DNA of 64,000 nt from Paucidesulfovibrio longus DSM 6739. GTDB lineage: Bacteria > Desulfobacterota > Desulfovibrionia > Desulfovibrionales > Desulfovibrionaceae. A program made the position numbers and the translations under genes. The stretch spans positions 1 through 64,000 of the forward strand of contig NZ_ATVA01000012.1 in the NCBI RefSeq assembly GCF_000420485.1, in the 5' to 3' direction. Shown in pieces: positions 23,763 to 32,396 of this stretch. The notes below the pieces were generated by a model. That model was not told the origin of the DNA. It worked only from the letters and a program-made list of their open reading frames with translations, and made no database searches. Numbering within the stretch: position 1 is the first letter of the stretch; the number at the start of each line of letters is the position of its first letter.

Positions 23763-24659
23763 TCAGTTCTCTTTGTCCCAGATGTTGTAGAAATTAAAGT
23801 ACTGGTGCGGAAAGGCGGCGACGTAGCGCTCCAGGCCGAGGGCGAATCGTTGGGCGTAGGGACGGCAGGCCTCGGGCTGCGGATCGATATCGGCGGGTAC
23901 CTCAATAACGTCCTCCACCCAGATATGCGTCCGCTTGCCGTGCACACGGCGGGAAAAAACAACGATCACGGGCGCTCCGGTCAGGGAGGCCAAGCGGTAT
24001 ATGCTGGTGGGCAGGGCGATGGGATCACCGAGAAAGTTCGCCGACACGTTGCGCCGGTCGCTGCCAAGAATTCGGTCGCCCGAGATGCAGAGGGCTTCGC
24101 CCCGTTGGAGAGCGGCATACATTTCCAGGGTTCCGCCATGCGGTCCCGCAGGATCGATGACCTGGATCGGGGAGCGGTCCGGTCGGTGGTCGAAGTAGTG
24201 CCGATCCACGTCGCCTTCGGCTCGGTAGAGCACGACATTGCGGGGGCGGTCGAGGAAGTCCAGGGCGGCCAGCGCCGTCTGCCACGAACCCACATGGGCG
24301 GTGAGCAGGATGACGCCGCGTCCCCGGGAGAGAAGGTCGGCGATCCGGGTTTTGTCATGCTCGCTGGCCGTGAACTCGGTATCATTGAGGATTCCCAGGG
24401 CGGCTCGGTCGACAAGATTGAGCCCGAAGTTCAGATTCAGCCGATAGGCGCGCAGCCAGCGGCGAAACGCGCCGGAGCCGGGGAAGCGTCTCTCGATGTA
24501 GGGGGCCGAGCGCCTGCGGACTTTCGGCATCATCGTGTACCAGAAGACCACGAAGACGAGCATGGCGTAGGCTACGGGGCGGCCGCCGTAGCGGATGGCC
24601 AGGAAAAAGATCCGATGATGAAAGGAGGAGGCAAGGCTTGCGCTGTTCCAACCGCTCAT
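23763..24659 (-). CDS. Lysophospholipid acyltransferase, LpxL/HtrB-like (ApeD-like)
   Basis: The 298-aa membrane-associated acyltransferase starts with a hydrophobic segment. The catalytic motif is LLTAHVGSWQTALAALD (His and Asp). ALCISGDRILG and the block LPTSIYRLASLTGAPVIVVF also fit the LPLAT family. It probably attaches the finished polyene or a fatty acyl group to a lipid anchor in the outer membrane. The start at 24659 follows AAGGAGCGGAC and overlaps the glycosyltransferase end by 4 bp. Confidence 0.78.
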   Translation of the reverse strand: MSGWNSASLASSFHHRIFFLAIRYGGRPVAYAMLVFVVFWYTMMPKVRRRSAPYIERRFPGSGAFRRWLRAYRLNLNFGLNLVDRAALGILNDTEFTASEHDKTRIADLLSRGRGVILLTAHVGSWQTALAALDFLDRPRNVVLYRAEGDVDRHYFDHRPDRSPIQVIDPAGPHGGTLEMYAALQRGEALCISGDRILGSDRRNVSANFLGDPIALPTSIYRLASLTGAPVIVVFSRRVHGKRTHIWVEDVIEVPADIDPQPEACRPYAQRFALGLERYVAAFPHQYFNFYNIWDKEN

Positions 24660-25831
24660 GTCCGCTCCTTGCGGGCGAGCGCCGTCTGGAGCGGCCTGGC
24701 CAGGGCGTAGACTACAAGGGCCATGACCAGGCCCGCTGTCGGGCCCACGACGAACGCACCGAGAAGCCATTCGAGAAGCCGGATGTGGGCCTCGTAGCCA
24801 AGGGTTTGGAAGCTGATCTCGGTGAGCCAGCGGCCATGGCGGAGGAAGTAGCCAACCTCGATGCAGATTGCGGGCATGAAGGGCGGGATGCAGAGCTGGT
24901 TGGCAGCCAGGGCCGCGATCTTTGACAGGCCCAGCAACCCGGTGAGCAAAACAAGGGTCAGGCAGTGGAAACCCAGGATGGGAAAGGCGCCTACGAACAC
25001 GCCGAGGCCGCTGGCCAGGGCCAGGGTGCGCGGCGTGTTCTGCGCGGCCAGAAGGAGACGCAGCGAGCGGATCGGGTGGAGCGCGGAAATGGCCCCGGTC
25101 TCGTCCCTGCCGAGTTGGCGATGCGGTAGGGGCAGAAAGGCGCGGGCCGTGAGCCTCGTGTTCAGCAGGGTGATGAGCAGGTTGTCATGCAGCGCCCGGA
25201 AGTGGGAAATGCGTTTTGATTTCTCCGGGTAATGCACACTGATGCCTACTTCACGCAGTTGGAATCCTGCCCAGGCCGCCTTTACCAGCACCTCGACTTC
25301 GAAGGAGTAGCGTCTTTCCCGCAGATGCAGGGCGCGCAACACGGCTACGGGATAGGCCCGGAATCCGCTCTGCACGTCGGTCAGGCGGACGCCGGTCTGG
25401 ACGCGGAGCCAGAAGTTGGAGAAGCTGCGCCCGAATTTCGAGGCGCCGGGGACATTGGGGCAGGAGAAGTCGCGGCAGCCCACGATGACCGCATCCGGAT
25501 TCTCGGCCAGGAGCGGGAGAAAGAGGAGCAGATCCGCGGGATCGTGCTGGCCGTCGGCATCAAGGGTCAGTATGTGGGTGAAACCGTGCTCCGCAGCGTA
25601 CTTCGCGGAGGTGAGGATGGCCGCACCCTTGCCCTGGTTGGTTGGATGCCGCAGCGTATGCACGTCGAGGCCGCGCAGCACGTCCAGGCCGTTGTCGGTG
25701 CTGCCGTCGTCCACCACGAGAACGTCCGCAAGCTGCGAAAGGGTCTGTTCCGCCACCTGCCGCAGGGTACTCGCATGGTTGTAGACCGGGATGACGGCCA
25801 GGGGGCGGATTTCCGGCTCCTTAGGGCTCAT
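24656..25831 (-). CDS. Family 2 glycosyltransferase with C-terminal DUF2062 membrane domain (ApeJ-like)
   Basis: Residues 8-235 are a GT-A fold dolichol-phosphate-mannose-synthase-like enzyme (VIPVYNHASTLRQV, VLVVDDGSTDNG, TLDADGQHDP, QSGFRAYP). Residues 265-391 are a DUF2062 membrane domain (ASGLGVFVGAFPILGFH ... NQLCIPPFMPAICIEVG). The 391-aa fusion is typical for aryl-polyene and flexirubin clusters, where it may modify the lipid anchor. 4-bp overlaps exist on both sides. Confidence 0.82.
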   Translation of the reverse strand: MSPKEPEIRPLAVIPVYNHASTLRQVAEQTLSQLADVLVVDDGSTDNGLDVLRGLDVHTLRHPTNQGKGAAILTSAKYAAEHGFTHILTLDADGQHDPADLLLFLPLLAENPDAVIVGCRDFSCPNVPGASKFGRSFSNFWLRVQTGVRLTDVQSGFRAYPVAVLRALHLRERRYSFEVEVLVKAAWAGFQLREVGISVHYPEKSKRISHFRALHDNLLITLLNTRLTARAFLPLPHRQLGRDETGAISALHPIRSLRLLLAAQNTPRTLALASGLGVFVGAFPILGFHCLTLVLLTGLLGLSKIAALAANQLCIPPFMPAICIEVGYFLRHGRWLTEISFQTLGYEAHIRLLEWLLGAFVVGPTAGLVMALVVYALARPLQTALARKERT

Positions 25832-26295
25832 GCGTTGTCCAATTTCCCTTCTTTCCAGCGGGTGAAGAAACCCCTACAGAATTCGGGCTGCACGATGATC
25901 AGCTCGCCTTCCGTATCCACCAGCATCTGTACGCTGTAGGCCGTGGTGGTGACTTCCGCGCGTTGGTTGCGAAGGATGTATTCGATGTTGATGCGTGCGG
26001 CTTCGGTCCAGTGCAGCAGGGCCTCGATGGTGAAGGGCTCCGCATAGCGCAGGGGTTTTAGATAATCAATGTGCAGCTGCTTGATGGGCGTGATGATGCC
26101 GTTGTCACGCAGATCCAGGTAGCCGAATCCGTACGTGTCGCCCAGAGCAACTCGGGCATCTTCCAGGTAGCTCGCATACCGACCGTGCCAAGCCACACCG
26201 AGCGGGTCCACCTCCTCGAAGCGGACCGTGCGCTGCACTGTGATCCGCAACGGGGCCGGAGCGCCGGGTACCGGTTTAAAGTAGGGCTTAGCCAT
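25828..26295 (-). CDS. Acyl-CoA/ACP thioesterase, 4HBT hotdog fold (ApeK-like)
   Basis: The 155-aa hotdog protein has the 4-hydroxybenzoyl-CoA thioesterase signature VDPLGVAWHGRYASYLEDAR (catalytic Asp near residue 32). It may release the polyene chain or clear stalled ACPs. The ATG at 26295 overlaps the stop of the dehydratase gene; the in-frame extension to 26346 is less likely. Confidence 0.8.
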   Translation of the reverse strand: MAKPYFKPVPGAPAPLRITVQRTVRFEEVDPLGVAWHGRYASYLEDARVALGDTYGFGYLDLRDNGIITPIKQLHIDYLKPLRYAEPFTIEALLHWTEAARINIEYILRNQRAEVTTTAYSVQMLVDTEGELIIVQPEFCRGFFTRWKEGKLDNA

Positions 26296-26665
26296 TGCCA
26301 CCGTCCTCCGCGAGCACGAGCCGAAAGGAGGAAGCGGGCTCTCCATCGACCGAAAGTTGCACCGACGCGCTCAGCCCTTCCGCTGTGTCCGAGCATTCGC
26401 AACGGACATCGATCTCTTCTTCCGGACGAACCATCCGCGTGAACTTGGCGCGGCTGAGGGACCGAATACGGGCGTGGGGCTGGCCGGAGGATTCGGCCCC
26501 GAGAAGGACCTGAACCACGGCTGGCAGGATCGGATTTCCGGGGAAGTGGCCCTGGAATCCTGGAAAATCCGCAGAGAAACGATATCTGCTGATCGCGACT
26601 CCGGAGTCGTCGACGCAATGCGAGGTCATGGCTTTGCGAATGGCCTGTCGAAGAGGGCTACTCAT
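26288..26665 (-). CDS. 3-hydroxyacyl-ACP dehydratase (ApeI-like, hotdog)
   Basis: The 125-aa single hotdog dehydratase has the FabA/FabZ active-site segment FQGHFPGNPILPAVVQV (His). In E. coli ApeI pairs with ApeP as a dehydratase; an ApeP-like gene is at 30311. Its ATG overlaps the DUF3261 stop by 8 bp. Dehydration leaves the double bonds of the polyene in place because no enoyl reductase is present in the cluster. Confidence 0.82.
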   Translation of the reverse strand: MSSPLRQAIRKAMTSHCVDDSGVAISRYRFSADFPGFQGHFPGNPILPAVVQVLLGAESSGQPHARIRSLSRAKFTRMVRPEEEIDVRCECSDTAEGLSASVQLSVDGEPASSFRLVLAEDGGNG

Positions 26666-27326
26666 GATGTCGTACGCTCGTGAGTTGCAGGGTGAGCCGG
26701 TATCCGGCGGCGGTGTCATCAAGCCGGGAGGTCCTGGGCGGCCCGCCGGGGGCGCTGTCCGAGTATTCGTAGGCGATGGTCCACTGCCCGTCGCGCCCGC
26801 AATGTTGGGTTTCAAGCAGTCTGCCGGTGCGGTCAAGGCGGTGTCGATCCTCCCCGTTTTCCAGCCGGGTGACCAGGACAAGACCCGTGCCCTGCTCGAA
26901 AGCGGGGGCTTCGGGAGCGGGCTGGTGCGTGAGATACAGCCGGCGGAGCGCCTCGGCGGCGTGCTGGAGAAAATGGGGTAAGCGGTCGAGGACGGGCAGC
27001 GCCGAATGAACGGTCAGTGTTGTCGGGGTCGCCTCGATGTCGAAGAGCTTCATCCCGAAGCCCGCCAGGGCCACCAGGCGGGCGGTGCGGGCGGAGAAGT
27101 CGAGGCGCACCATGCAGTCCATCTGCATCTCGGCGCCGTTGGTGGAGAGCACTGCGGCCTGTTGCAGGATGACGATCCCGTTCCCTGCGGTCCAGAACCC
27201 AATGGCCGTATTGGGGGCTGTCGCGGTGCCGGAGGGCGCGGTTCCATCCAGACATCCCGTGCCTTGGGCCGCACAGCCGAACAACAGCAACAGCCCGAGG
27301 ATTCCGAGGGCGCGCCGCAGATTCAT
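26658..27326 (-). CDS. DUF3261 lipoprotein (ApeN-like)
   Basis: A lipoprotein of 222 aa with signal and lipobox GILGLLLLFGC. The body fits the DUF3261 family found in aryl-polyene clusters beside LolA and MMPL exporters. Probable role: outer-membrane partner in moving the lipid-linked polyene. The start ATG at 27326 overlaps the exporter stop by 4 bp. Confidence 0.75.
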   Translation of the reverse strand: MNLRRALGILGLLLLFGCAAQGTGCLDGTAPSGTATAPNTAIGFWTAGNGIVILQQAAVLSTNGAEMQMDCMVRLDFSARTARLVALAGFGMKLFDIEATPTTLTVHSALPVLDRLPHFLQHAAEALRRLYLTHQPAPEAPAFEQGTGLVLVTRLENGEDRHRLDRTGRLLETQHCGRDGQWTIAYEYSDSAPGGPPRTSRLDDTAAGYRLTLQLTSVRHHE

Positions 27327-29695
27327 GGCGTCCTCCGGGCGAGAAGGGGGGTTACATAAAGCGCAGAGGGCAGGGCGGCCCCGACGCCGAAGAGGACGGA
27401 GGATCCCATGGCGTGCAGAGCCGGGTGGCGGGCCAGGATCAGGGTGCCGAAACCCGCCAGGGTGGTCAGGCCCGAAACGAAAGTGGCCTTCCATGCGGAG
27501 GCGTCGGCCCGGCCCTGGCTGACGTGGACCATGAAGATGCCGTAGTCCGTGCAGAGACCGAGCACAATGGGGAACGCGGTGATGGAGAAAAGATTCAGCC
27601 CGCCTCCGGCCATGCCGGAAAATCCGGCAACGGCCAGCCCCGCGCAGAGCGGCGGGGCTGCGGCTGCGGCCACGTCGCGGAAATTCCGAAAGAGCAGGAC
27701 GAGAAGAAGCAGGACGGTCAGGGCGGAGATTCCCAGAAATCGGATCGTGTCGTTGCGGACATCCTGCTCCAGCTCGGACTTGACTCCTGCAGCGGAGACG
27801 GCCCGCATGCTCCGTCGGGCCAGCGCGGGGCCCAGCGTCTCCGGGGAGGGCAGACCGCCGGGCAGAAAGGTCAGCACGCGGTAGGCCTTCCCCTCGGGCA
27901 TCAGGAAAAGGTTCAAGAGATCCCCAAGGCCGGCTTCCCGCGCCCCTTTCGGCGTTGCGGTCGCCACGTCGCCGTTCAGAACGGCTTCGAAAGGGGCGAA
28001 TGCGGTGGGGGCGAACCCGAGATGCGACGCCTCCGCTTGCAGGGCGTCCCGGAGCTGTTTTCCGGGTCCTGATTCCCAGTGGGTTTTCCAGCCTCCCAGC
28101 CGAACCCGCTGGGTCTCTCTGGCCGGGATCAGGGCGGCCAAGCTGGCGCAATCCAGGCCCGGAGCCGCGTTGCGCAGGAGTGCATAGGCCTCGTCGTTGG
28201 AGAGCAGGGCCTCTTCCAGGGGGGCGGGAGGCGTAAAGAGCAAGGTTCCAGAGTTTCCCCCGCCCCAGGTTTCGTGGATGGCCTGCTCTTGCGCCACGAT
28301 GTCGGGATCCATGTATCCCAGGGAATGCAGGTCGCCGTCCACCCGGGCACCTCGCGCGAAGAATAAGCAGACGAGCAGGAAGGCCCCGTAGGGTGCGAGG
28401 AGCCTGAAAGAGCCTCGCCGGGAGGTGTCCTCCCGGGTGGGGGAGGATAAGGATGGGGCGGGCCGGGCATGTGCCCCGAGCGGAAGCTGGGGAAGCAGCA
28501 TGAGCGAGACGAACAAGGAGAACGCCAGGCCGCTGATGCTGAATACGGCGAGCTGACGGATCGCAGGGATGGAGGATGCAAGCAGTGCGGCAAAGGCCCC
28601 CAGCGAGGTCAATGCGCTGAAAAGCAGCGGGCGCGCTAGGCCCGCGAGCGCGACTCCGCGATCCTCTCCCGAAGTGCCGCAGGCGAAGTGCACATGCAGG
28701 GCGTAGTCGATGGAAATGCCTACCAGGACGGCGCCGAACCCCGCAACGACGCCGGAGATGCTGCCGAACGTCGCTCTCACGCAGGCCAGGGCAAAGACCA
28801 GGGCCCCGCAGGGGACGAGAAACACGGCGATGGACCGGAGGGAGCGAAGGAAGAGCAGAAAGATGCCCGCCAGCAGGAGCAGGGAAACGCCGAGGGCGAG
28901 TGACACGTCCGAGCGAATTGTTTCGGCGTTGGCCAGGGTGTGGCGCTGTCCGGCGGCGTAGGTGCCGCTGACGCCTTCCGGCAGTCTCTGGAAAGCGGCC
29001 CGCAGTTCAGCGTCCAGTTGCGCCGCGCCTTCGGCGTCAGTCAGGGGAACCGGAGTTTCCGCGATGACGAGCAGGTTGCGTCCGTCCTCGGAGAGAAAAC
29101 GGCCGCTGTCCACCTTTGCCTTGGCGAGGCTCTGCAGGCCGCGTAAGCGTGGGAGCAGCAGGCTGCGCAGGCCGAGAGGATCCAGGCGGACGAGTTCCTT
29201 GAACGCTGCGCCCTGGGGGGAAAGCAGCGTCTGGTAGTCGGTCTGGATCGCCTTGCGTACCGCTTCCGGCGTCGTCAGATCGGCCAGTCGCGGCAGATCC
29301 GTTTGGTCGAACAGTATCGGCGCATGGGCCGCGAGCCATTCGGGCAACTCTCGGGCCAGTCCGGCGTTGGGAGCGCTGATGACCTTGCTGATGAGCGGGC
29401 CCGGAAGGGTTTCGGCCAGCCGGTCCGCAGCGGGAGCCAGAAAATCGGTTCGGTCTCGGGAATCCGCGTGCAGATTGATGAGAATCTTCCCGGCGAGGGA
29501 GGCCTTCTGAAGCAGCGCGAAATCTACTGCGAGGCCGCCGCGGTCCGGGATCAGGACCTGGGCGTCGTTGCGCAGAGGGGCCGTGGCCGTGGCATAGACG
29601 CTGACGACGAGGACCAGGGCCGTGCAGACCAGCAACGCGAACAAGTGCTTGCGGCAACCGTCGCGGAAGGCCGGAAAAGTCCACGTCCCGCGCAT
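27323..29695 (-). CDS. MMPL/RND-superfamily exporter (ApeM-like)
   Basis: The 790-aa inner-membrane protein has about 12 TM helices in two repeats. Each repeat has a large periplasmic loop after its first helix and an RND-type bundle (SLALGVSLLLLAGIFLLFLR ... VLVGISIDYALHVHFACG; GISALTVLLLLVLLF ... IVLGLCTDYGIFMVHVS). The paired IxxDYxxxxxH/S motifs are the RND/MMPL proton-relay region. It probably exports the aryl-polyene lipid together with the LolA-like protein. It lies 2 bp from the LolA-like gene. Confidence 0.85.
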   Translation of the reverse strand: MRGTWTFPAFRDGCRKHLFALLVCTALVLVVSVYATATAPLRNDAQVLIPDRGGLAVDFALLQKASLAGKILINLHADSRDRTDFLAPAADRLAETLPGPLISKVISAPNAGLARELPEWLAAHAPILFDQTDLPRLADLTTPEAVRKAIQTDYQTLLSPQGAAFKELVRLDPLGLRSLLLPRLRGLQSLAKAKVDSGRFLSEDGRNLLVIAETPVPLTDAEGAAQLDAELRAAFQRLPEGVSGTYAAGQRHTLANAETIRSDVSLALGVSLLLLAGIFLLFLRSLRSIAVFLVPCGALVFALACVRATFGSISGVVAGFGAVLVGISIDYALHVHFACGTSGEDRGVALAGLARPLLFSALTSLGAFAALLASSIPAIRQLAVFSISGLAFSLFVSLMLLPQLPLGAHARPAPSLSSPTREDTSRRGSFRLLAPYGAFLLVCLFFARGARVDGDLHSLGYMDPDIVAQEQAIHETWGGGNSGTLLFTPPAPLEEALLSNDEAYALLRNAAPGLDCASLAALIPARETQRVRLGGWKTHWESGPGKQLRDALQAEASHLGFAPTAFAPFEAVLNGDVATATPKGAREAGLGDLLNLFLMPEGKAYRVLTFLPGGLPSPETLGPALARRSMRAVSAAGVKSELEQDVRNDTIRFLGISALTVLLLLVLLFRNFRDVAAAAAPPLCAGLAVAGFSGMAGGGLNLFSITAFPIVLGLCTDYGIFMVHVSQGRADASAWKATFVSGLTTLAGFGTLILARHPALHAMGSSVLFGVGAALPSALYVTPLLARRTP

Positions 29696-29697
29696 GG

Positions 29698-30321
29698 CTA
29701 GAACGTCCCCTCCGGAATGTCCGGGTTGAGTCGGGTGTCGTGGAAGGAAAGACGAGTGAAGTCGCCGTCCGCGTCATGGATTTCCACGCGGGCGATGCTC
29801 CGGCCGTCGTCGGAAAAGAGGATCAGCAGGTGGCTGACGATTTCGTGCAGGGCCGGACTCTTCGGGACGAGCCGCAGAGAGATCGGCCCGGTGTCCTGCA
29901 CCTCGATTTCATACTGCTTCCTCAGTGTGTCGAGGTCGAAGGCGGTCCAGGCCAGGATCTGCTCGGCCACGACGCGGAGCATGGGATCATGCTCCAGGTC
30001 CACGTCCCGGTCACCGCCGAGATCATCCCAGCGGCGTCCCTTGTCCCTGTCGAGCACGAACCCGGAGCGGAAGGGGCGGGTATATTCCCAGCGCAGCCTG
30101 CCGGGCCGTTGGAAGAAAAAATGGCCTTCCGAGATCACCGTGTCGTTGAAGACCGAAAGGTGTTTTTCCTGGGTGAAGCTGCTGGTAATGGTGGTGACGC
30201 CCATGGCCTCCCTGCGCAGGGATTCCAGCATGTCGGAATTCTCGCCGGCCGGGGCGTTGGCCGCCAGCACAGGCAAGAGCAGAAGCAGGAGCAGAAGAGC
30301 CCTGGACGGTCTATGCGTCAT
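29698..30321 (-). CDS. LolA-like periplasmic carrier (ApeL-like)
   Basis: The 207-aa precursor has a strong signal peptide (LLLLLLLLPVLAANA). The mature part has the LolA/LppM half-barrel pattern (ITSSFTQEKHLSVF, GHFFFQRPGRLRWEYTRPF). Such proteins carry lipidated cargo across the periplasm. It overlaps the dehydratase gene by 11 bp and precedes the exporter, so it likely ferries the polyene lipid to the outer membrane. Confidence 0.82.
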   Translation of the reverse strand: MTHRPSRALLLLLLLLPVLAANAPAGENSDMLESLRREAMGVTTITSSFTQEKHLSVFNDTVISEGHFFFQRPGRLRWEYTRPFRSGFVLDRDKGRRWDDLGGDRDVDLEHDPMLRVVAEQILAWTAFDLDTLRKQYEIEVQDTGPISLRLVPKSPALHEIVSHLLILFSDDGRSIARVEIHDADGDFTRLSFHDTRLNPDIPEGTF

Positions 30322-30766
30322 GGCCTTCTTCCGCCTCGCCGGGGATATAGAGCTTGATCTTCGCCGTGGCCAGGATGTTCCCCTCGCGGGTCACGTTTCC
30401 CTCGACAACGGCGAATCCGCTGAACTTGCCGACGGTCCGCACGTCGATTTCCAGTCGATCTCCACGGCGGGCCGGTGTGAGGACGTCGCATTTCTGAATG
30501 CCGACGAGGAAGCCCGGCTGGAGCGGAAGGCCTGCGCTACGAAGTTCGTGACCGCGCAATGCGGCGTAGGCCTGGGCCACGAGTTCGGGAAAGGCTACTT
30601 CGTCGAGCTCTCCGGCCTCGGTCAGGAAGAGGTGGTCCGGCCCGAGAATCGCCGAGGCCCGGCCGGATTCTCCTGCCGCTACCACGAGCTGGTCGATGAG
30701 CGCCATGGGAGCCTCGTGCGGCAGAAACTCCGCAGCCAGGGCGGGCAGAAGAATGGATGTGTTCAT
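30311..30766 (-). CDS. 3-hydroxyacyl-ACP dehydratase (ApeP-like)
   Basis: The 151-aa hotdog protein of the ApeP/FabA-like group has LPHEAPMALIDQLV (conserved His-Glu-x-Pro), QAYAALRG and QPGFLVGIQKCDV. It is expected to work with the ApeI-like dehydratase. The ATG at 30766 is the only good start; sequence upstream is low-complexity GC-rich DNA without a ribosome binding site. Confidence 0.8.
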   Translation of the reverse strand: MNTSILLPALAAEFLPHEAPMALIDQLVVAAGESGRASAILGPDHLFLTEAGELDEVAFPELVAQAYAALRGHELRSAGLPLQPGFLVGIQKCDVLTPARRGDRLEIDVRTVGKFSGFAVVEGNVTREGNILATAKIKLYIPGEAEEGHDA

Positions 30767-30879
30767 GGTCGTGCTCCGGGTTCGTGCGGCAGGCCCGCAG
30801 GCCTGGCTCGGGAACCCTGGGGAGCGCAACGGCCTGTGCCTCCGTCCCCCCCCCCGGGCGTCCCCGCGCCGCACGGCGG
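30767..30879. other. Short intergenic spacer with a run of ten C
   Basis: The only sizeable break within the cluster (113 bp) holds a homopolymer of ten C followed by GGG (30846-30858). No promoter or gene was seen. The tract is outside any reading frame. Confidence 0.5.
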
Positions 30880-31308
30880 CTATTTGCTGCTTGAGAGTTC
30901 TGCGGCCAGGCGGACGTTGATGTCCCGCTCCAGGTAATTGATCCAGTTGTTGTAGTTCCGGTGGATCTTTTCACCGTCGTATTTGAGGTTCGTACTGTTC
31001 AGGTACGTGATGTTGTAGGAGTTCTGGTCGTAGGTGATCTTCACCACGGCCTGGTGCGCGCGGATGTTCAGGGTGCCGATGATCAGACCCGGCTCCTGCG
31101 TGGACATGACCCAACCGCGCCCGGCACCGGCTTCGATGATGGCGTGTTCGATCTGCTCCATGCTCAGCTGGTGGGTGGAGCTTTTGGGCACATAGGCGTC
31201 CATGACGTTGTGGACCACCTGCCTCTTGCAGCCCGCGAGCATGAGCACCGCGAGGCAGAGAACCGTCGTCGCCAGAAGGATTCGTCTCTTCGAGGATTCG
31301 TAGACCAT
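30880..31308 (-). CDS. Small lipoprotein of the aryl-polyene cluster, function unknown
   Basis: The 142-aa protein has a lipoprotein signal (LLATTVLCLAVLMLAGC, lipobox LAGC). I do not recognise the mature domain (STHQLSMEQIEHAIIEAGAG ... YNNWINYLERDINVRL). It lies between the acyltransferase and the dehydratase genes in the same direction and may be part of the envelope delivery route. Confidence 0.7.
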   Translation of the reverse strand: MVYESSKRRILLATTVLCLAVLMLAGCKRQVVHNVMDAYVPKSSTHQLSMEQIEHAIIEAGAGRGWVMSTQEPGLIIGTLNIRAHQAVVKITYDQNSYNITYLNSTNLKYDGEKIHRNYNNWINYLERDINVRLAAELSSSK

Positions 31309-31332
31309 ATTGCACCGACCTTGTTGGGGTTG

Positions 31333-32115
31333 CTATGCGGGGTTGGTTTCGTCCATTTCCGCGAGCGCCGCCGCGATCCTTTGCTTGACATCCTTTCGCA
31401 TCTGGATGTGCCCATCGGGCAGGCCAAGATAACGGTCGGGGTGGACCGGCTCCAGAAAACGGATTTCAATGTTTCGCCGCCGGAGGCTCTTTCTGCCCGG
31501 GGGCATGAGGTCGTACGTGCCGTGGAAGCAGAGCGGCACCACGGGCACGCCCGCCTCCAGTGCGAGTTTGAAGGCTCCAGAGTAGAAGCGCCCCAGTTCG
31601 CCGTCGCGGGAGCGGTGCCCCTCTGGAAAGAGAACCAGGGCCGTCGGGCCGCTCAGGGCGGTCTTCCCGGCCTTCAGGAAGCTCTCCTGGGTGGCGGATT
31701 CGCTGTTGATGTAGCGAGCGAACTTCATGAATGGTCCATAGATCGGAATCCGGAATGGCCAGCTCCTGACCACGAGCGTGATGTCCATGATCGGGCTTGC
31801 CCCGAGCAGGTAGACGTCGAAAAAGGAGGCGTGATTCGGCGCATAGATGCAGGGGGCGCTGATGGCGCTGCGGTCGCCGCTGACCCGGATGCGGATGATC
31901 AGGGACATGAAGAACATCCAGACCCGTCCGTAGACGACGATGAGCTGGCGCATGGTCCGACGCGGATTCTTCCAGGTGAGAGTCGTGATGAGCACGGCGA
32001 GAACGGGCCCGGCAACGGCGCTGAACAACGTCCAGAGCAGCATGAAGGCATACACGTAGACCGTGAACAAGGGCGCGGGGCGGGGCTCGCAGACGTTCGC
32101 CGCAGCGGTGCTCAT
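31333..32115 (-). CDS. 1-acyl-glycerol-3-phosphate-type acyltransferase (PlsC family)
   Basis: The 260-aa protein has two N-terminal TM segments and the PlsC motifs: NHASFFDVYLL (HxxxxD), EGHRSRDGELGRFYSGA, and VPVVPLCFHGTYDL. It transfers acyl groups to a glycerophosphate-like acceptor, so it may build the lipid anchor of the polyene. It overlaps the ACP gene upstream by 4 bp. Confidence 0.82.
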   Translation of the reverse strand: MSTAAANVCEPRPAPLFTVYVYAFMLLWTLFSAVAGPVLAVLITTLTWKNPRRTMRQLIVVYGRVWMFFMSLIIRIRVSGDRSAISAPCIYAPNHASFFDVYLLGASPIMDITLVVRSWPFRIPIYGPFMKFARYINSESATQESFLKAGKTALSGPTALVLFPEGHRSRDGELGRFYSGAFKLALEAGVPVVPLCFHGTYDLMPPGRKSLRRRNIEIRFLEPVHPDRYLGLPDGHIQMRKDVKQRIAAALAEMDETNPA

Positions 32116-32396
32116 GAGACCTCGGTCAGTTCCGCCGGAGCGGTTTCCACCGTGTTCTTTTTGGCGATCACGAACTGGTGCAGGTCTCCCAGTGTGCGAA
32201 TCGACTGGATGGATTCGTCCTGGCGGATCTTGAACCCGAAGGCCTGCTCCAGCACGATCACCATGTCCACCGCATCGAGGCTGTCCAGCCCGAGGTCCGG
32301 ATTGAAGTTTGCCGTGGGCACCAGTTTCGCCGGATCAAGCTCGAACTCTGCGGCGAGCGCGTCGTTGACGGTCCGGATGATTTCCTGTTCGGTCAT
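32112..32396 (-). CDS. Acyl carrier protein 2 of the aryl-polyene cluster
   Basis: The 94-aa ACP has phosphopantetheine site LGLDSLDAVDMVIVLE (Ser at about residue 39) and a slightly longer C-terminal tail than ACP 1. Two ACPs are normal for aryl-polyene clusters (ApeE/ApeF). The ATG at 32396 overlaps the ketosynthase stop by 4 bp. Confidence 0.88.
   Translation of the reverse strand: MTEQEIIRTVNDALAAEFELDPAKLVPTANFNPDLGLDSLDAVDMVIVLEQAFGFKIRQDESIQSIRTLGDLHQFVIAKKNTVETAPAELTEVS

Noticed and set aside
22809-24710. A 633-codon plus-strand frame over the polyene genes
   Set aside because: It is antisense to ketosynthase, ACP and acyltransferase genes that have clear active sites and coupled starts.
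30846-30858. Run of ten C as a phase-variation tract
   Set aside because: It lies in a spacer outside any reading frame and away from a recognisable promoter. Evidence for slipped-strand control is lacking.
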